Assembly (NCBI RefSeq): GCF_000312365.2
Contig: NZ_HG003686.1
Coordinates: 520,039 to 584,038 of the forward strand
Direction of reading: 5' to 3'
Length of the DNA: 64,000 bases
Origin: Anaerococcus provencensis
GTDB lineage: Bacteria > Bacillota > Clostridia > Tissierellales > Peptoniphilaceae
The notes below the pieces were generated by a model. That model ran no database searches. It was not told the origin of the DNA and saw only the letters and a list, made by a program, of their open reading frames with translations. The position numbers were made by a program, and so were the translations under genes. The stretch's first letter is position 1. Each line of letters begins with the position of its first letter. Shown one piece after another: positions 43,991 through 52,895 of the stretch.

Positions 43991-45892
43991 TTATATTTTT
44001 TTTCCAGTCAAAAACTTTGAAAAGAAATCCAATAGGTCTCTTAAATTATTAACCTTATATCTTAAATACTTGTAGGTAAGCTTCGATGCCCAGCCTTCAG
44101 TTTGTATCAAATCATCAAAGAATTTTTGCTTGCTTCCATCTTTTTCAAGTTTGATGGAGCTGGTGAACCTATCAAAAACTTCATTTATTTCATCACTTGC
44201 ATAATCCAAAACCAAATCGATAATGTCGTAATCAGGATTATTTAGATTATCAATCATTTTGCTTACATATGCTGGTCTTTCTTCCTCTCCGATTGGCTTG
44301 TATTGGTAAATATAATTTACAAAGTCATAAAAGCTATGGCCAGCATTATCTATAGGCATAGACCAAGCTTTATGAATAATCTTTTCCATATCCTGAACTA
44401 CCTTGTAGGGTATAAGGATTTTGCTTTCTATTTGATCAAGAATTATATTTATGGATTCTTCCAAATTTGAGGCCTTGATATAGATACTATTGCCAGTTGC
44501 TCTTATGAAGAACTGATACTCATCATTTACTCTTTTTACAAATACCCTTGCACGTTTTTTGCCTATAGGAAAATACTTTTCAATTCTTGGAAATATCAGG
44601 TCATTAACATATCCTTTTTCTGGGACCTCTTTATTTAAGCGATTTGAAAGCAGTCTTGACACTTCACTTTGTATATCTATATGACTATATTTTGGATTGT
44701 TGGCCTGGATTCTGATATAGTTATGTACAACATCTTCTAGGCTTAGTTGCTTACCTATAGTATAGTTGATGGCATCTTTGATTATTTCATACTCGCCATT
44801 TAAGTTCATATAGATAAATTCTTTGATTAGTTCAGTTTTTATATAAACTTCATAGCCGTTTTTTTCTGCTACCTGGTTTATGACTTTTATATGCCTAATT
44901 GGAAGTGGATAGGTAACAGTAGAACCTGTTTGTATATCATAAATAACATTTCCCATCTCTGAAATATATTTAGCTGTACCATTTTCGTGGAGGTGGCCAG
45001 TAAATACAAATTTGACACCATTGTCAGCAAGGGCTTCTATAGGAGTTTTGCCATCAATCCTTGGGTCATCACATTCATACTTACTTCTCCATTCCTTTAT
45101 GATAAAAGGTGAGAATACCAGCTCCTGATTTCTAAAATTTGGCATAAGGGCATGGTGGGCCATGACAAAGATAAGATCATTTCTACTTTTTGCCTCATCA
45201 ATTTTATCTACAATCCACTTCATCTGTTCAACAATGATAGAACCTGGTACATTTTCTCTATTATCCCTATGATTTTGTTCTGTATCCGCAGAATATATGG
45301 AAGTATCTACACATATGAGGCTTAGGCCTGTGTTATCATTTCTTCTGCTTGGGATCCTTGCTACATAGGAAAAATATCCATGAGCGTAGTAGGAATATTT
45401 TTCCTCTCTGTCGTATTCTTTGTTGATTCTATCCAAATAATTATGAAATATTGTCGAATCTTTGTACATTTCTAGGACATATTTGTTTTCGTAAACAAAC
45501 ATATATAGGTCATAGAATTCCTTAGGATTGGTATTTTTTGCTTTTCTATTATCTTTGAAATCGTAGGACCTATGGTTATTCAAATCGTGATTGCCTGGAA
45601 TTAGAAAAATTTCTCTATCTTCATTTTTACTTTTCCATGCTAGCAAGTTTTCTCTTACAAATTCATGAGACTTGTATTCTCCTTCTTTTACCAAATCTCC
45701 TGGCAAAAATAAAAACTGGCTATTGGCCTTATCGACCATTGCTAGGGCTTCTTTGAACAAGGCCTCACTTTCTACTGTTAGTTTTCTTTCTACTTTTATT
45801 TCTTTAATAAATTCTTCACTATTTGATATCAAATCCCCGCTTAAAACATGTGGGTCACTAATGATTGAAATATCATAATTTTGTAAATCCAT
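43991..45892 (-). CDS. Calcineurin-like metallophosphoesterase
   Basis: This 633-aa protein has an N-terminal phosphoesterase domain with SDPHVLSGD, FLPGDLVKEG, IPGNHDLNNH, AHHALMP and FTGHLHENG (all five metal-site motifs in order, residues ~12-300). A long C-terminal region (~340-633) has no motif I can name. There is no signal peptide, so it is probably cytoplasmic. The RBS is AGAGGTGAA. The substrate is unknown. Confidence 0.85.
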   Translation of the reverse strand: MDLQNYDISIISDPHVLSGDLISNSEEFIKEIKVERKLTVESEALFKEALAMVDKANSQFLFLPGDLVKEGEYKSHEFVRENLLAWKSKNEDREIFLIPGNHDLNNHRSYDFKDNRKAKNTNPKEFYDLYMFVYENKYVLEMYKDSTIFHNYLDRINKEYDREEKYSYYAHGYFSYVARIPSRRNDNTGLSLICVDTSIYSADTEQNHRDNRENVPGSIIVEQMKWIVDKIDEAKSRNDLIFVMAHHALMPNFRNQELVFSPFIIKEWRSKYECDDPRIDGKTPIEALADNGVKFVFTGHLHENGTAKYISEMGNVIYDIQTGSTVTYPLPIRHIKVINQVAEKNGYEVYIKTELIKEFIYMNLNGEYEIIKDAINYTIGKQLSLEDVVHNYIRIQANNPKYSHIDIQSEVSRLLSNRLNKEVPEKGYVNDLIFPRIEKYFPIGKKRARVFVKRVNDEYQFFIRATGNSIYIKASNLEESINIILDQIESKILIPYKVVQDMEKIIHKAWSMPIDNAGHSFYDFVNYIYQYKPIGEEERPAYVSKMIDNLNNPDYDIIDLVLDYASDEINEVFDRFTSSIKLEKDGSKQKFFDDLIQTEGWASKLTYKYLRYKVNNLRDLLDFFSKFLTGKKI

Positions 45893-46013
45893 GATTCACC
45901 TCTGTAAATTTCACCTAATTATAGTATACTAGGTATTTTTTTGAACTAAAGAGAAACATTACAACAGAAAAATATCAAATTATTTTAAGAACAAAATATA
46001 TTTATAAAAAGAC

Positions 46014-46042
46014 TTGGCTTTATATTTTTGATGGTGTATATT
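46014..46042 (+). promoter_or_regulatory. Promoter of the T-box ABC operon
   Basis: TTGGCT (46014-46019), a 17-nt spacer and TATATT (46037-46042) put the start at ~46049, just before the T-box stem I. Confidence 0.6.
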
Positions 46043-46048
46043 TCCTAG

Positions 46049-46290
46049 TACATAAATAAAAACGTCGAAAAGAGAGAGTACACAGAAATTTTCTATTACA
46101 GAGAGATTTATTAGCTGAGAAAAATCATAGAAAGTCTGTGGAAGTGCATCTTTGAGTTTTATACCGAAATTATAGTAGGCTATAACGCTAGTGCCCGTTA
46201 AGCACATTGAGGTTTTAAGAATTTTTCTTAAAATAAATTAAGGTGGAACCACGATTAGCTCGTCCTTTTTTGGACGGGTTTTTTATTTGT
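46049..46290 (+). promoter_or_regulatory. T-box riboswitch leader
   Basis: It has the AGAGTA stem-I element (46073-46080), the AGTAGGC...CGTTA region, the T-box AAGGTGGAACCACG (46240-46253), and a terminator CTCGTCC/GGACGGG with a T-run. The variable base after TGG is A, predicting a tRNA with discriminator U (Cys, Gly or Thr type). The specifier is ambiguous: aligning to TGAG gives TTT or TAT (46157-46162), ACC follows (46163-46165), and TGC occurs after GGAAG (46145-46147). Only Thr or Cys readings agree with U73. Confidence 0.88.
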
Positions 46291-46319
46291 TTATGTAAAT
46301 TTATCTACAAAGGAAGGAT

Positions 46320-46523
46320 GTGAAATATATAAAGAAGTTTTACTTGCTAGCTTTAATTGTAAGTCTTGGGCTTACAGGATGCAGCAATGCCAATAACCAT
46401 ATTCAAGCTAATAAACATACAAACCATAATGACCACATGGCAGATGACCTTGAAGTGGTTGATTTTATGGATGAGAACTTTGACATGAGCAAAATTGAAC
46501 AACATAGCTGTTGTGATGAATAA
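46320..46523 (+). CDS. Small His/Cys-containing lipoprotein
   Basis: This 67-aa protein has a lipoprotein signal with lipobox GLTGC (Cys ~21), a His-rich stretch (HIQANKHTNHNDHM) and an acidic C-terminus ending in HSCCDE. The His/Cys content could bind a metal or thiol. GTG start with AAGGAAGG upstream. It is the first gene after the T-box and 17 nt before the binding-protein gene, so probably a helper of that transporter. I do not recognise a family. Confidence 0.7.
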   Translation: MKYIKKFYLLALIVSLGLTGCSNANNHIQANKHTNHNDHMADDLEVVDFMDENFDMSKIEQHSCCDE

Positions 46524-46540
46524 ATAAGGAGAGAATAATA

Positions 46541-47606
46541 ATGAAAAACAATAAACTTTTAGCGTTAATCTTACTTGGAGGATTGACTCTTTCAGCTTGC
46601 GGAAATCAAAATGCAAGCAATGACCAAAAATCAGATACAAATATTAGCCAAGATCAAAATGTTACCAAGGCAGCTACACTAGAAGAAGAGCCAAGATATG
46701 GTACAAAGGTAAAAATTGGTTTTGATGGAGACTTATGTATAGCTGGTCAAAACCTTGCAGAAATCAATGGATATTTTGAAGAAAATGGTGTAGACGTAGA
46801 ATTTGTAAATACAAAAACTGGAAAAGATGCGCTTTCAAGTGGTCAACTTGATGCTATGACTGGTGAATTTGGTTCACTAATCGTCCCAGCTACAAAGGGA
46901 CTACAATATGTATTCTCAACTGCATCTCACTCAGGATGTAAATCACTTTACGTCCTAGATGATAGTAAATACCAATCAACAGCAGATATGGTTGACCAAT
47001 CAGTTGCTGTAACAAATGGTATAGGAAATAGCGGACACAATACACTTTTAAGATTTTTAATCCACGATGATGTAAATCCAGATGATGTTACAGTAAAACC
47101 TGTTGATGCAGCTGCTGTAATCCAATCACTTGAAAGTGGGGAAATCCAAGGGGCAGTTCTAGATGACCAATTTGCCCAAGAATTCTTGCAAAGTGGGAAA
47201 AATCAGACCAGTGAGATCTTTAACTACAGATGAAGACTTTGGTTCTGAAGTTTGCTGTGTAACTGCCTTTAACAAAGAATTTGTTGAACAAAATCCAATG
47301 CTTGCAGAACTTGTTGCAGAAGCTATTGAAAAAGGAAATCAATATGCAGCAGAAAATCCAGCAGAAGCAGTAAAATTACTTCAAGATAAAAACCTTGCAG
47401 CTGGAGACCCAGAAGTAGCAACCAAACTACTAAAAGCATATGACTACACACTTACAAATGCTGACGGTGAAACAACTATTCGTAGCTATTTTGATGACTA
47501 CAAAGAACTAAATCTTATTGATAAAAACAGATCGACAGATGATCTAGTTAAAGAATTATGGAAACCACTTGGAAACGGGGAAGTTGAAGTAGTCAAAAAG
47601 AATTAA
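46541..47606 (+). pseudogene. ABC substrate-binding lipoprotein gene, frameshifted
   Basis: It encodes a SsuA/TauA/NMT1-like periplasmic-type binding lipoprotein (lipobox LSAC). The reading frame runs to a TGA at 47233, but homologous-looking sequence continues in another frame from ~47200 to 47606. One extra A in AAAAA (47198-47202) explains it: removing one A joins FLQSGK to IRPVRSLTTDEDFGSEVCC, giving ~354 aa. Cysteines in DLCIAGQ, SHSGCKS and EVCC may form a ligand site. It may be a real inactivation, a slippage variant or a sequencing error. RBS TAAGGAGAG. Confidence 0.85.
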
Positions 47607-47615
47607 GGAAGGTCT

Positions 47616-48668
47616 ATGGATAAAGATAATCAATTAAATCCCAAAAAACCGAATAGAAAAGAAAAAGAAAGATTAACAAAAGATGAGTTAATCAAGCTTG
47701 AATCAAAACCAAGAAATAAAACTAAGGAAAGAATTAGCTTAGCCCTACCAATAATTGCGGGAATCCTGGCCATTGTTGAATACTACTTTTTACCAGAACA
47801 AAATCCTGGATTAGCAAAAACTAATTTATATCCAGGATTTCTGGCCATACTTACAAGTATTTATGTAATTGCTCTTCTAATTTCGACAAATAAGGAAAAT
47901 TTAAGAGACCAATTGCTTTATAAGGCTCCAAGGTATACTTTTATATATATCTTGCTAATGATTTATGATATCTTGACCCTAAAAACATCAAAACTGGCCT
48001 TGCCATATTTTCCATGGATAGATATGATATTTAATTCCATGAAGGCTGATAATGCATTTTTGGCTGAATCTGTATTAAGTTCACTAAAACTTTTATTTAC
48101 AGGCTATATTATAGGTGGAGTATTGGGGATAATTACTGGAATACTGGCTGGTTACTTTGATAAAGTAAACTATTGGGTAGACCCATTTTTAAAAATCCTT
48201 GGACCAATCCCAACTACAACTTGGTTACCTGTTGTTATGGTAATTGCTATAAATCTTTTCCAAGGAGCAGTATTTATAATAGGATTAGGTGTTTGGTTTT
48301 CTACAACTCTAGCAACCATAACAGGTATGAGAAGTGTCGATCCTGCCTATTATGAGGCTGCCCAAACCCTAGGAGCAACCAATACAGAGCTAGTAAAAAA
48401 GGTTGCAATTCCATCAGCTACACCAAATATTTTTCAAGGACTTATAGCTGGTATGTCTGCAGCTTGTAATGCCCTAATCGTTGCAGAAATGCTTGGGGTA
48501 GAAAGTGGACTTGGCTGGTATATAACATGGAAGAGCTCGTGGGCTGATTATTCCTCCATGTACGGAGCTATAATTCTACTTGCACTTACCTTTATTTTGG
48601 TAAATATGGTTATAAAGCAAATTAGTAAAAGGGCCTTAAAATGGAGAAATGGAGGAACTATTAGATGA
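47616..48668 (+). CDS. ABC permease, SsuC/TauC type
   Basis: This 350-aa protein has about seven hydrophobic segments after a charged ~40-residue N-terminus. The permease EAA loop is EAAQTLGATNTELVKKVAIP (~251-270). It overlaps the ATPase by ATGA and follows the binding-protein gene by 9 nt. Relatives carry sulfonates, taurine, nitrate or thiamine precursors, but the T-box indicates amino-acid-responsive expression here. Confidence 0.9.
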   Translation: MDKDNQLNPKKPNRKEKERLTKDELIKLESKPRNKTKERISLALPIIAGILAIVEYYFLPEQNPGLAKTNLYPGFLAILTSIYVIALLISTNKENLRDQLLYKAPRYTFIYILLMIYDILTLKTSKLALPYFPWIDMIFNSMKADNAFLAESVLSSLKLLFTGYIIGGVLGIITGILAGYFDKVNYWVDPFLKILGPIPTTTWLPVVMVIAINLFQGAVFIIGLGVWFSTTLATITGMRSVDPAYYEAAQTLGATNTELVKKVAIPSATPNIFQGLIAGMSAACNALIVAEMLGVESGLGWYITWKSSWADYSSMYGAIILLALTFILVNMVIKQISKRALKWRNGGTIR

Positions 48669-49411
48669 GTAAATTAGAATTTAAAGATGTATCAAAATCA
48701 TTCGTAAGATCTGATAGTGAATTTATAACTACAGCTCTTGAGGACATTAATTTTTCCATAAGAGAAAATGAGTTTGTAAGTATAGTTGGTCCGTCAGGAT
48801 GTGGAAAGTCTACAATACTTAGACTTATAGCAGGCCTTATAGTTCCCACTACAGGAAATATTTATCTAGATGGAGAAGAAATCACAGGACCTTCAAGTAG
48901 TAGGGGAATGGTATTTCAAAAATCAACCCTATTTCCATGGCTTAGTGTAAAAGATAATGTAGGATTTTCTGGTAAGCTAAAAAGTGAAGAAAAAGTCGAC
49001 GATAAGACAATTGATCAAATGCTAAAGAAAGTGGGTCTATTAGATTTCAAAAACTCTTACCCATCAAACTTATCAGGTGGTATGGCCCAAAGAATTTCAT
49101 TAATCAGAACTATGGTAAACAAGCCAGAAGTCTTACTTCTTGATGAACCTCTTGGTGCCTTGGATGCATTTACAAGAATGAACATGCAAGATGAGATACT
49201 AAAACTGTGGGATGAAGAAAAGAATATGACTATAATGGTAACTCATGATGTTGATGAGGCTGTTTATATGTCAACTAAAGTTATAGTCATGGAACCAAGG
49301 CCAGGAAGGATCAAAGAGATAGTTCCAATAGAACTTGACTATCCTAGAAATAGGACAAGCAAAGAATTTACTGATTATAGGAATGAACTATTAAATATTT
49401 TGGATATATAG
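48665..49411 (+). CDS. ABC ATPase, SsuB/TauB type
   Basis: This 248-aa protein has Walker A GPSGCGKST (~40-48), signature LSGGMAQR, Walker B LLLDEPLGALD and the H-loop TH in VTHDVDEAVYM. The PTTGNIYLDGEEITGPSSSR region is typical of the nitrate/sulfonate/taurine class. It is last in the T-box operon. Confidence 0.93.
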   Translation: MSKLEFKDVSKSFVRSDSEFITTALEDINFSIRENEFVSIVGPSGCGKSTILRLIAGLIVPTTGNIYLDGEEITGPSSSRGMVFQKSTLFPWLSVKDNVGFSGKLKSEEKVDDKTIDQMLKKVGLLDFKNSYPSNLSGGMAQRISLIRTMVNKPEVLLLDEPLGALDAFTRMNMQDEILKLWDEEKNMTIMVTHDVDEAVYMSTKVIVMEPRPGRIKEIVPIELDYPRNRTSKEFTDYRNELLNILDI

Positions 49412-49414
49412 ATT

Positions 49415-49446
49415 AAAAGTGCTGAGATTTATTCTTGGCACTTTTT
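49415..49446 (+). terminator. T-box ABC operon terminator
   Basis: The stem AAAAGTGC/GCACTTTT is followed by T. Confidence 0.8.
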
Positions 49447-49569
49447 AAATTTATGTTTTATTTATTAATCAATTGAATGTGGGTAAAGAAATAGTAAGAT
49501 ATACAAAGCATAAATTTCTTGGATTGTTTATAATGGCTCTTTATGCTAGAATTAAGTGAAAGGAATTTT

Positions 49570-50475
49570 ATGGAAATTAGTAAAAATATAAATAAAATTG
49601 TTGATTATCTTTCTATTGGAGCAATCATAACAGTTTTATTATTGGTGACTGGTGGCAATGTTTTGCTTTTTGCAACTTGTCCTATACTTTTAGCCCTAGT
49701 TTACCTTACAAAGGGTTTTAAAGAATTTGGCATATCTTTGCTAATGGCAATCTTAATTGCTTTTATGTTTATCAGTCCTGATGTTATAGCCTTTGATCTT
49801 GTTCCGATATTTTTGATAAGTCTACTTTTTATAGCAATGACTAGGTCTACTATAAGTGATAAGTATAAGATTTTGATTAGCTTTCTTATAATAAGCCTTA
49901 TCCTTATAATAGTCTATAAGCTTGCCATGGTAGATGCTGGTTTGGATATAAAAACATTGGCAAATGACTTATATGAAGAGCTTAAGCTTAACACCACCTA
50001 TGATTTAAAATTAGAGTACATAGAATCAGTTTTTGTCCTATATCCAGCTATGATTGCAAGTCTATCCTTAATATATAGTGCAATTAGTCTTAGGATTATA
50101 AGAAATTACCTAGCCTATAAGAAAATTGGCAAGGATATGGTAGCTTTAAGAGATATAAGACTGGATAAAAAGGATTTTTCTACTATAATAATTGCTTCTA
50201 TCATTCTTTACTTCATTGCAAGATTTTTGGGAGTAAAGGATATATATATAAGAACAAATTTAATATGGATTTGCCTTAGTATTTTATTGTTTAATGGTAT
50301 GGGAGTATATGATTACATGCTAAGTAGGAGAAAATCCTTATTGTCTAGAGGATTGCAGTGGTTCTTTGTAATAGTATTCTTTTATATATTTGCCGTATTT
50401 TTTGTAATAATAGGCTTTGCTGATATCTTTATGGATATAAGAAACAAATCTAGGAGGTCTTATGGACAAATTTAG
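49570..50475 (+). CDS. YybS-like DUF2232 membrane protein
   Basis: This 301-aa protein has about eight hydrophobic segments. Family and context match Bacillus subtilis YybS, which precedes gdpP-rplI-dnaB. The ATG at 49570 has AAAGGA upstream; an earlier in-frame ATG at 49543 lacks one. It overlaps gdpP by 14 nt. The function is unknown. Confidence 0.82.
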   Translation: MEISKNINKIVDYLSIGAIITVLLLVTGGNVLLFATCPILLALVYLTKGFKEFGISLLMAILIAFMFISPDVIAFDLVPIFLISLLFIAMTRSTISDKYKILISFLIISLILIIVYKLAMVDAGLDIKTLANDLYEELKLNTTYDLKLEYIESVFVLYPAMIASLSLIYSAISLRIIRNYLAYKKIGKDMVALRDIRLDKKDFSTIIIASIILYFIARFLGVKDIYIRTNLIWICLSILLFNGMGVYDYMLSRRKSLLSRGLQWFFVIVFFYIFAVFFVIIGFADIFMDIRNKSRRSYGQI

Positions 50476-52468
50476 ACCAAATGAAAAAGAAAAAATATTT
50501 TATGCCTTGGCTTTACCAGTGGCCTTATCTATAGTTTTATTTTTCTATAGTAAGATTTTATCGCTCATAGCCCTTATACTATGTTTGGCCTTGTATTTTT
50601 ATTTGAGCAACTTAAGTGATTCCAATGAAAAGCTCTTGCAACGTTATGTTGACGAGGTCGAATCAAGTTTTGATAGCATAACAAAAAACTTAGTTTTTGA
50701 AATGCCTTTTCCTATTGTAGTCCTAGATGCTGACGATAACATAAAATGGCACAACACCGACTTTAGGAATTTATTTCCTGAAGAAGAGCTAATAGGAAAT
50801 CCTATAGATGATGTTTTGCCAAGCTTATCTGAAGTCGATTTTGAAGAAAGAGAATTAACTGTGCCAGTTACAACTGAAATAGATGGCAGGGTTATACAAT
50901 TTCATATTTCAAGTGTGAGAAACGACGAGCTTGATACTAGAGAGACTTTTTTATATGGTATCGATAATACCTATGATGAGTCCATAAAACAGCTCTTTAA
51001 GGATAAGAGACTTGTATTTTTTACAGTATTTTTGGACAATTACGAAGATTTGAGAAACTCTACTGATGCCATCAATAGACCACAGGTTTTGGGTACAATT
51101 GATAGGACTATTACAGAGTATTTCAATTCCCATCATGGTGTGGTTAGAAAATATGAGAATGATAGATTTATGGTAGTTATGGAATATCAAGATTATCAAG
51201 ATATCTATGATTCTAAATTCTCAATCCTAGATGATATCAGGGAAATATCTTTGGGCAATACTATTAACCCAACCCTATCAATAGGGGCTGGAATATCTGG
51301 ATCATCACCAAATGAAATTTACGATGATTCTAGAGTTGCAATTGACATAGCCCTATCTCGTGGTGGGGACCAGGCAGTAGTAAAAGTAAAAGATAACTAC
51401 GAGTACTTTGGTGGTAAGAGTAAGGCAACAGAAAAAACTTCAAAGGTTAAGTCTAGAGTAATATCTGGTGCTTTAAAAAGAATGATCCTTGCATCATCAG
51501 AAGTATTTATTATGGGACACAACAACCCTGACATGGACTCTTTTGGGGCGGCTCTTGGTGTATATGAGGGTGTAAGATTTCTAAAGAAAAAGCCATATAT
51601 TATTCTTAACGAAGTTCCTAGACAAATTGAAAATATGTACTCATCTACAACTTCAAACCTAGAAGAGCTTAGGGATAATATATTGACAGAAGAAGAAGCA
51701 CTTAATATCTTAAGGCCTTCATCACTTGTAGTAGTTGTAGACAATCATAGGAAAAACTCTACAGAAGCACCAGACATAATAGAAAAGGCCGATCAGATTG
51801 TTATAATAGACCACCACAGACGTGGCAATGACTACATCAAGAAATCTACAATATCATATATAGAACCTTATGCATCAAGTGCATCAGAGCTTGTTACAGA
51901 AATCCTAAATTACTTGGATGAAAATTTCAAGGCGAGAACCCAAATAGCTGAGTCACTCTTAGCAGGAATCACCGTTGATACAAAAAACTTTGTTTATCAA
52001 ACAGGAGTTCGTACCTTTGAGGCGGCAAGTATACTAAAACGTTGGGGAGCAGATTCAGTTTATATCAAGAGAATGTTTAAAGATGATTTTGAAATTGTTA
52101 AATATAAGTCGGAAGTTATAGCTGATTCGAGTATAGTAAATAATATGATTGCTATTGGTCATTTCAATAGAGATATTGATGGATCAACACTTATAGCAAG
52201 TCAAGCAGCAGATGATCTTTTGACTATAAAGGGTGTAAAGGCAAGCTTTGTACTGACCAGATCTCACAATAAAATTCACATCTCTGGTAGAAGCTTGGGC
52301 GATATAAGTGTACAATTAATATTAGAGCGCATCGGAGGGGGAGGCCATCTAACAGCGGCTGCAACCCAGCTTGACATGAGCATGGAAAATGCTGAAGAAT
52401 TGCTAAGAAAAGCAATAATTGAATATTTAAGAGAGGAAGAAGAAGATGAAAGTAATACTAACAGATAA
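50462..52468 (+). CDS. gdpP: Cyclic-di-AMP phosphodiesterase GdpP
   Basis: It hydrolyses c-di-AMP to pApA, lowering this potassium and cell-wall signal. It is 668 aa: two N-terminal TM helices (~12-50), a PAS-like domain (~75-165), a degenerate GGDEF domain (~180-310), then DHH (GHNNPDMDSFG, His353, Asp357, Asp359; IIDHHRRG) and DHHA1 with GGGGHLTAAA. The RBS is AGGAGG within the preceding gene's end. It overlaps rplI by 23 nt. Confidence 0.96.
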   Translation: MDKFRPNEKEKIFYALALPVALSIVLFFYSKILSLIALILCLALYFYLSNLSDSNEKLLQRYVDEVESSFDSITKNLVFEMPFPIVVLDADDNIKWHNTDFRNLFPEEELIGNPIDDVLPSLSEVDFEERELTVPVTTEIDGRVIQFHISSVRNDELDTRETFLYGIDNTYDESIKQLFKDKRLVFFTVFLDNYEDLRNSTDAINRPQVLGTIDRTITEYFNSHHGVVRKYENDRFMVVMEYQDYQDIYDSKFSILDDIREISLGNTINPTLSIGAGISGSSPNEIYDDSRVAIDIALSRGGDQAVVKVKDNYEYFGGKSKATEKTSKVKSRVISGALKRMILASSEVFIMGHNNPDMDSFGAALGVYEGVRFLKKKPYIILNEVPRQIENMYSSTTSNLEELRDNILTEEEALNILRPSSLVVVVDNHRKNSTEAPDIIEKADQIVIIDHHRRGNDYIKKSTISYIEPYASSASELVTEILNYLDENFKARTQIAESLLAGITVDTKNFVYQTGVRTFEAASILKRWGADSVYIKRMFKDDFEIVKYKSEVIADSSIVNNMIAIGHFNRDIDGSTLIASQAADDLLTIKGVKASFVLTRSHNKIHISGRSLGDISVQLILERIGGGGHLTAAATQLDMSMENAEELLRKAIIEYLREEEEDESNTNR

Positions 52469-52895
52469 TATCGTAAGAGTAGGCGTTAAGGGAGACCTTG
52501 TAGATGTAAAACCAGGTTATTTTAGAAATTACCTTAACCCACAAGGACTTGCAGTAGAAGCTAACAAAAAGAACATGGCTGAACTTGAAGAAATGCAAGC
52601 AAAATTAAAAGAAGAAGAAGCACAAAACAGAAAAGAAGCGGAAGAACTAAAAGAAAAAATCGAAGCTCTAACACTTACACAAAAAGTAAACGTTGGTGAA
52701 GATGGTAAACTATTTGGTTCTATCACAAACAAAGATCTAGCAGAGTCACTAGCTGAAAATGGTATCGAAGTTGACAGAAAGAGAATCGAAGGCCTTGAAA
52801 AAATCGAAGGAACTGGCGAATTTACTCTAAATGTAAGACTATACCCAGAAGTTAACGCTGATCTTAAAGTAGAAGTAGTAGCTGAGGAAGCTTAA
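52446..52895 (+). CDS. rplI: Ribosomal protein bL9
   Basis: This 149-aa large-subunit protein begins MKVILTDNIVRVGVKGDLVD, then VKPGYFRNYLNPQGLAVEA, followed by the long connecting helix and the C-terminal domain (LFGSITNKDLAE). Its TAA shares an A with the dnaB ATG. Confidence 0.97.
   Translation: MKVILTDNIVRVGVKGDLVDVKPGYFRNYLNPQGLAVEANKKNMAELEEMQAKLKEEEAQNRKEAEELKEKIEALTLTQKVNVGEDGKLFGSITNKDLAESLAENGIEVDRKRIEGLEKIEGTGEFTLNVRLYPEVNADLKVEVVAEEA

Noticed and set aside
45960..46207. Minus-strand ORF of 75 codons (45980-46207)
   Set aside because: It lies over the T-box leader and promoter, which explain the conservation-like features; no RBS.
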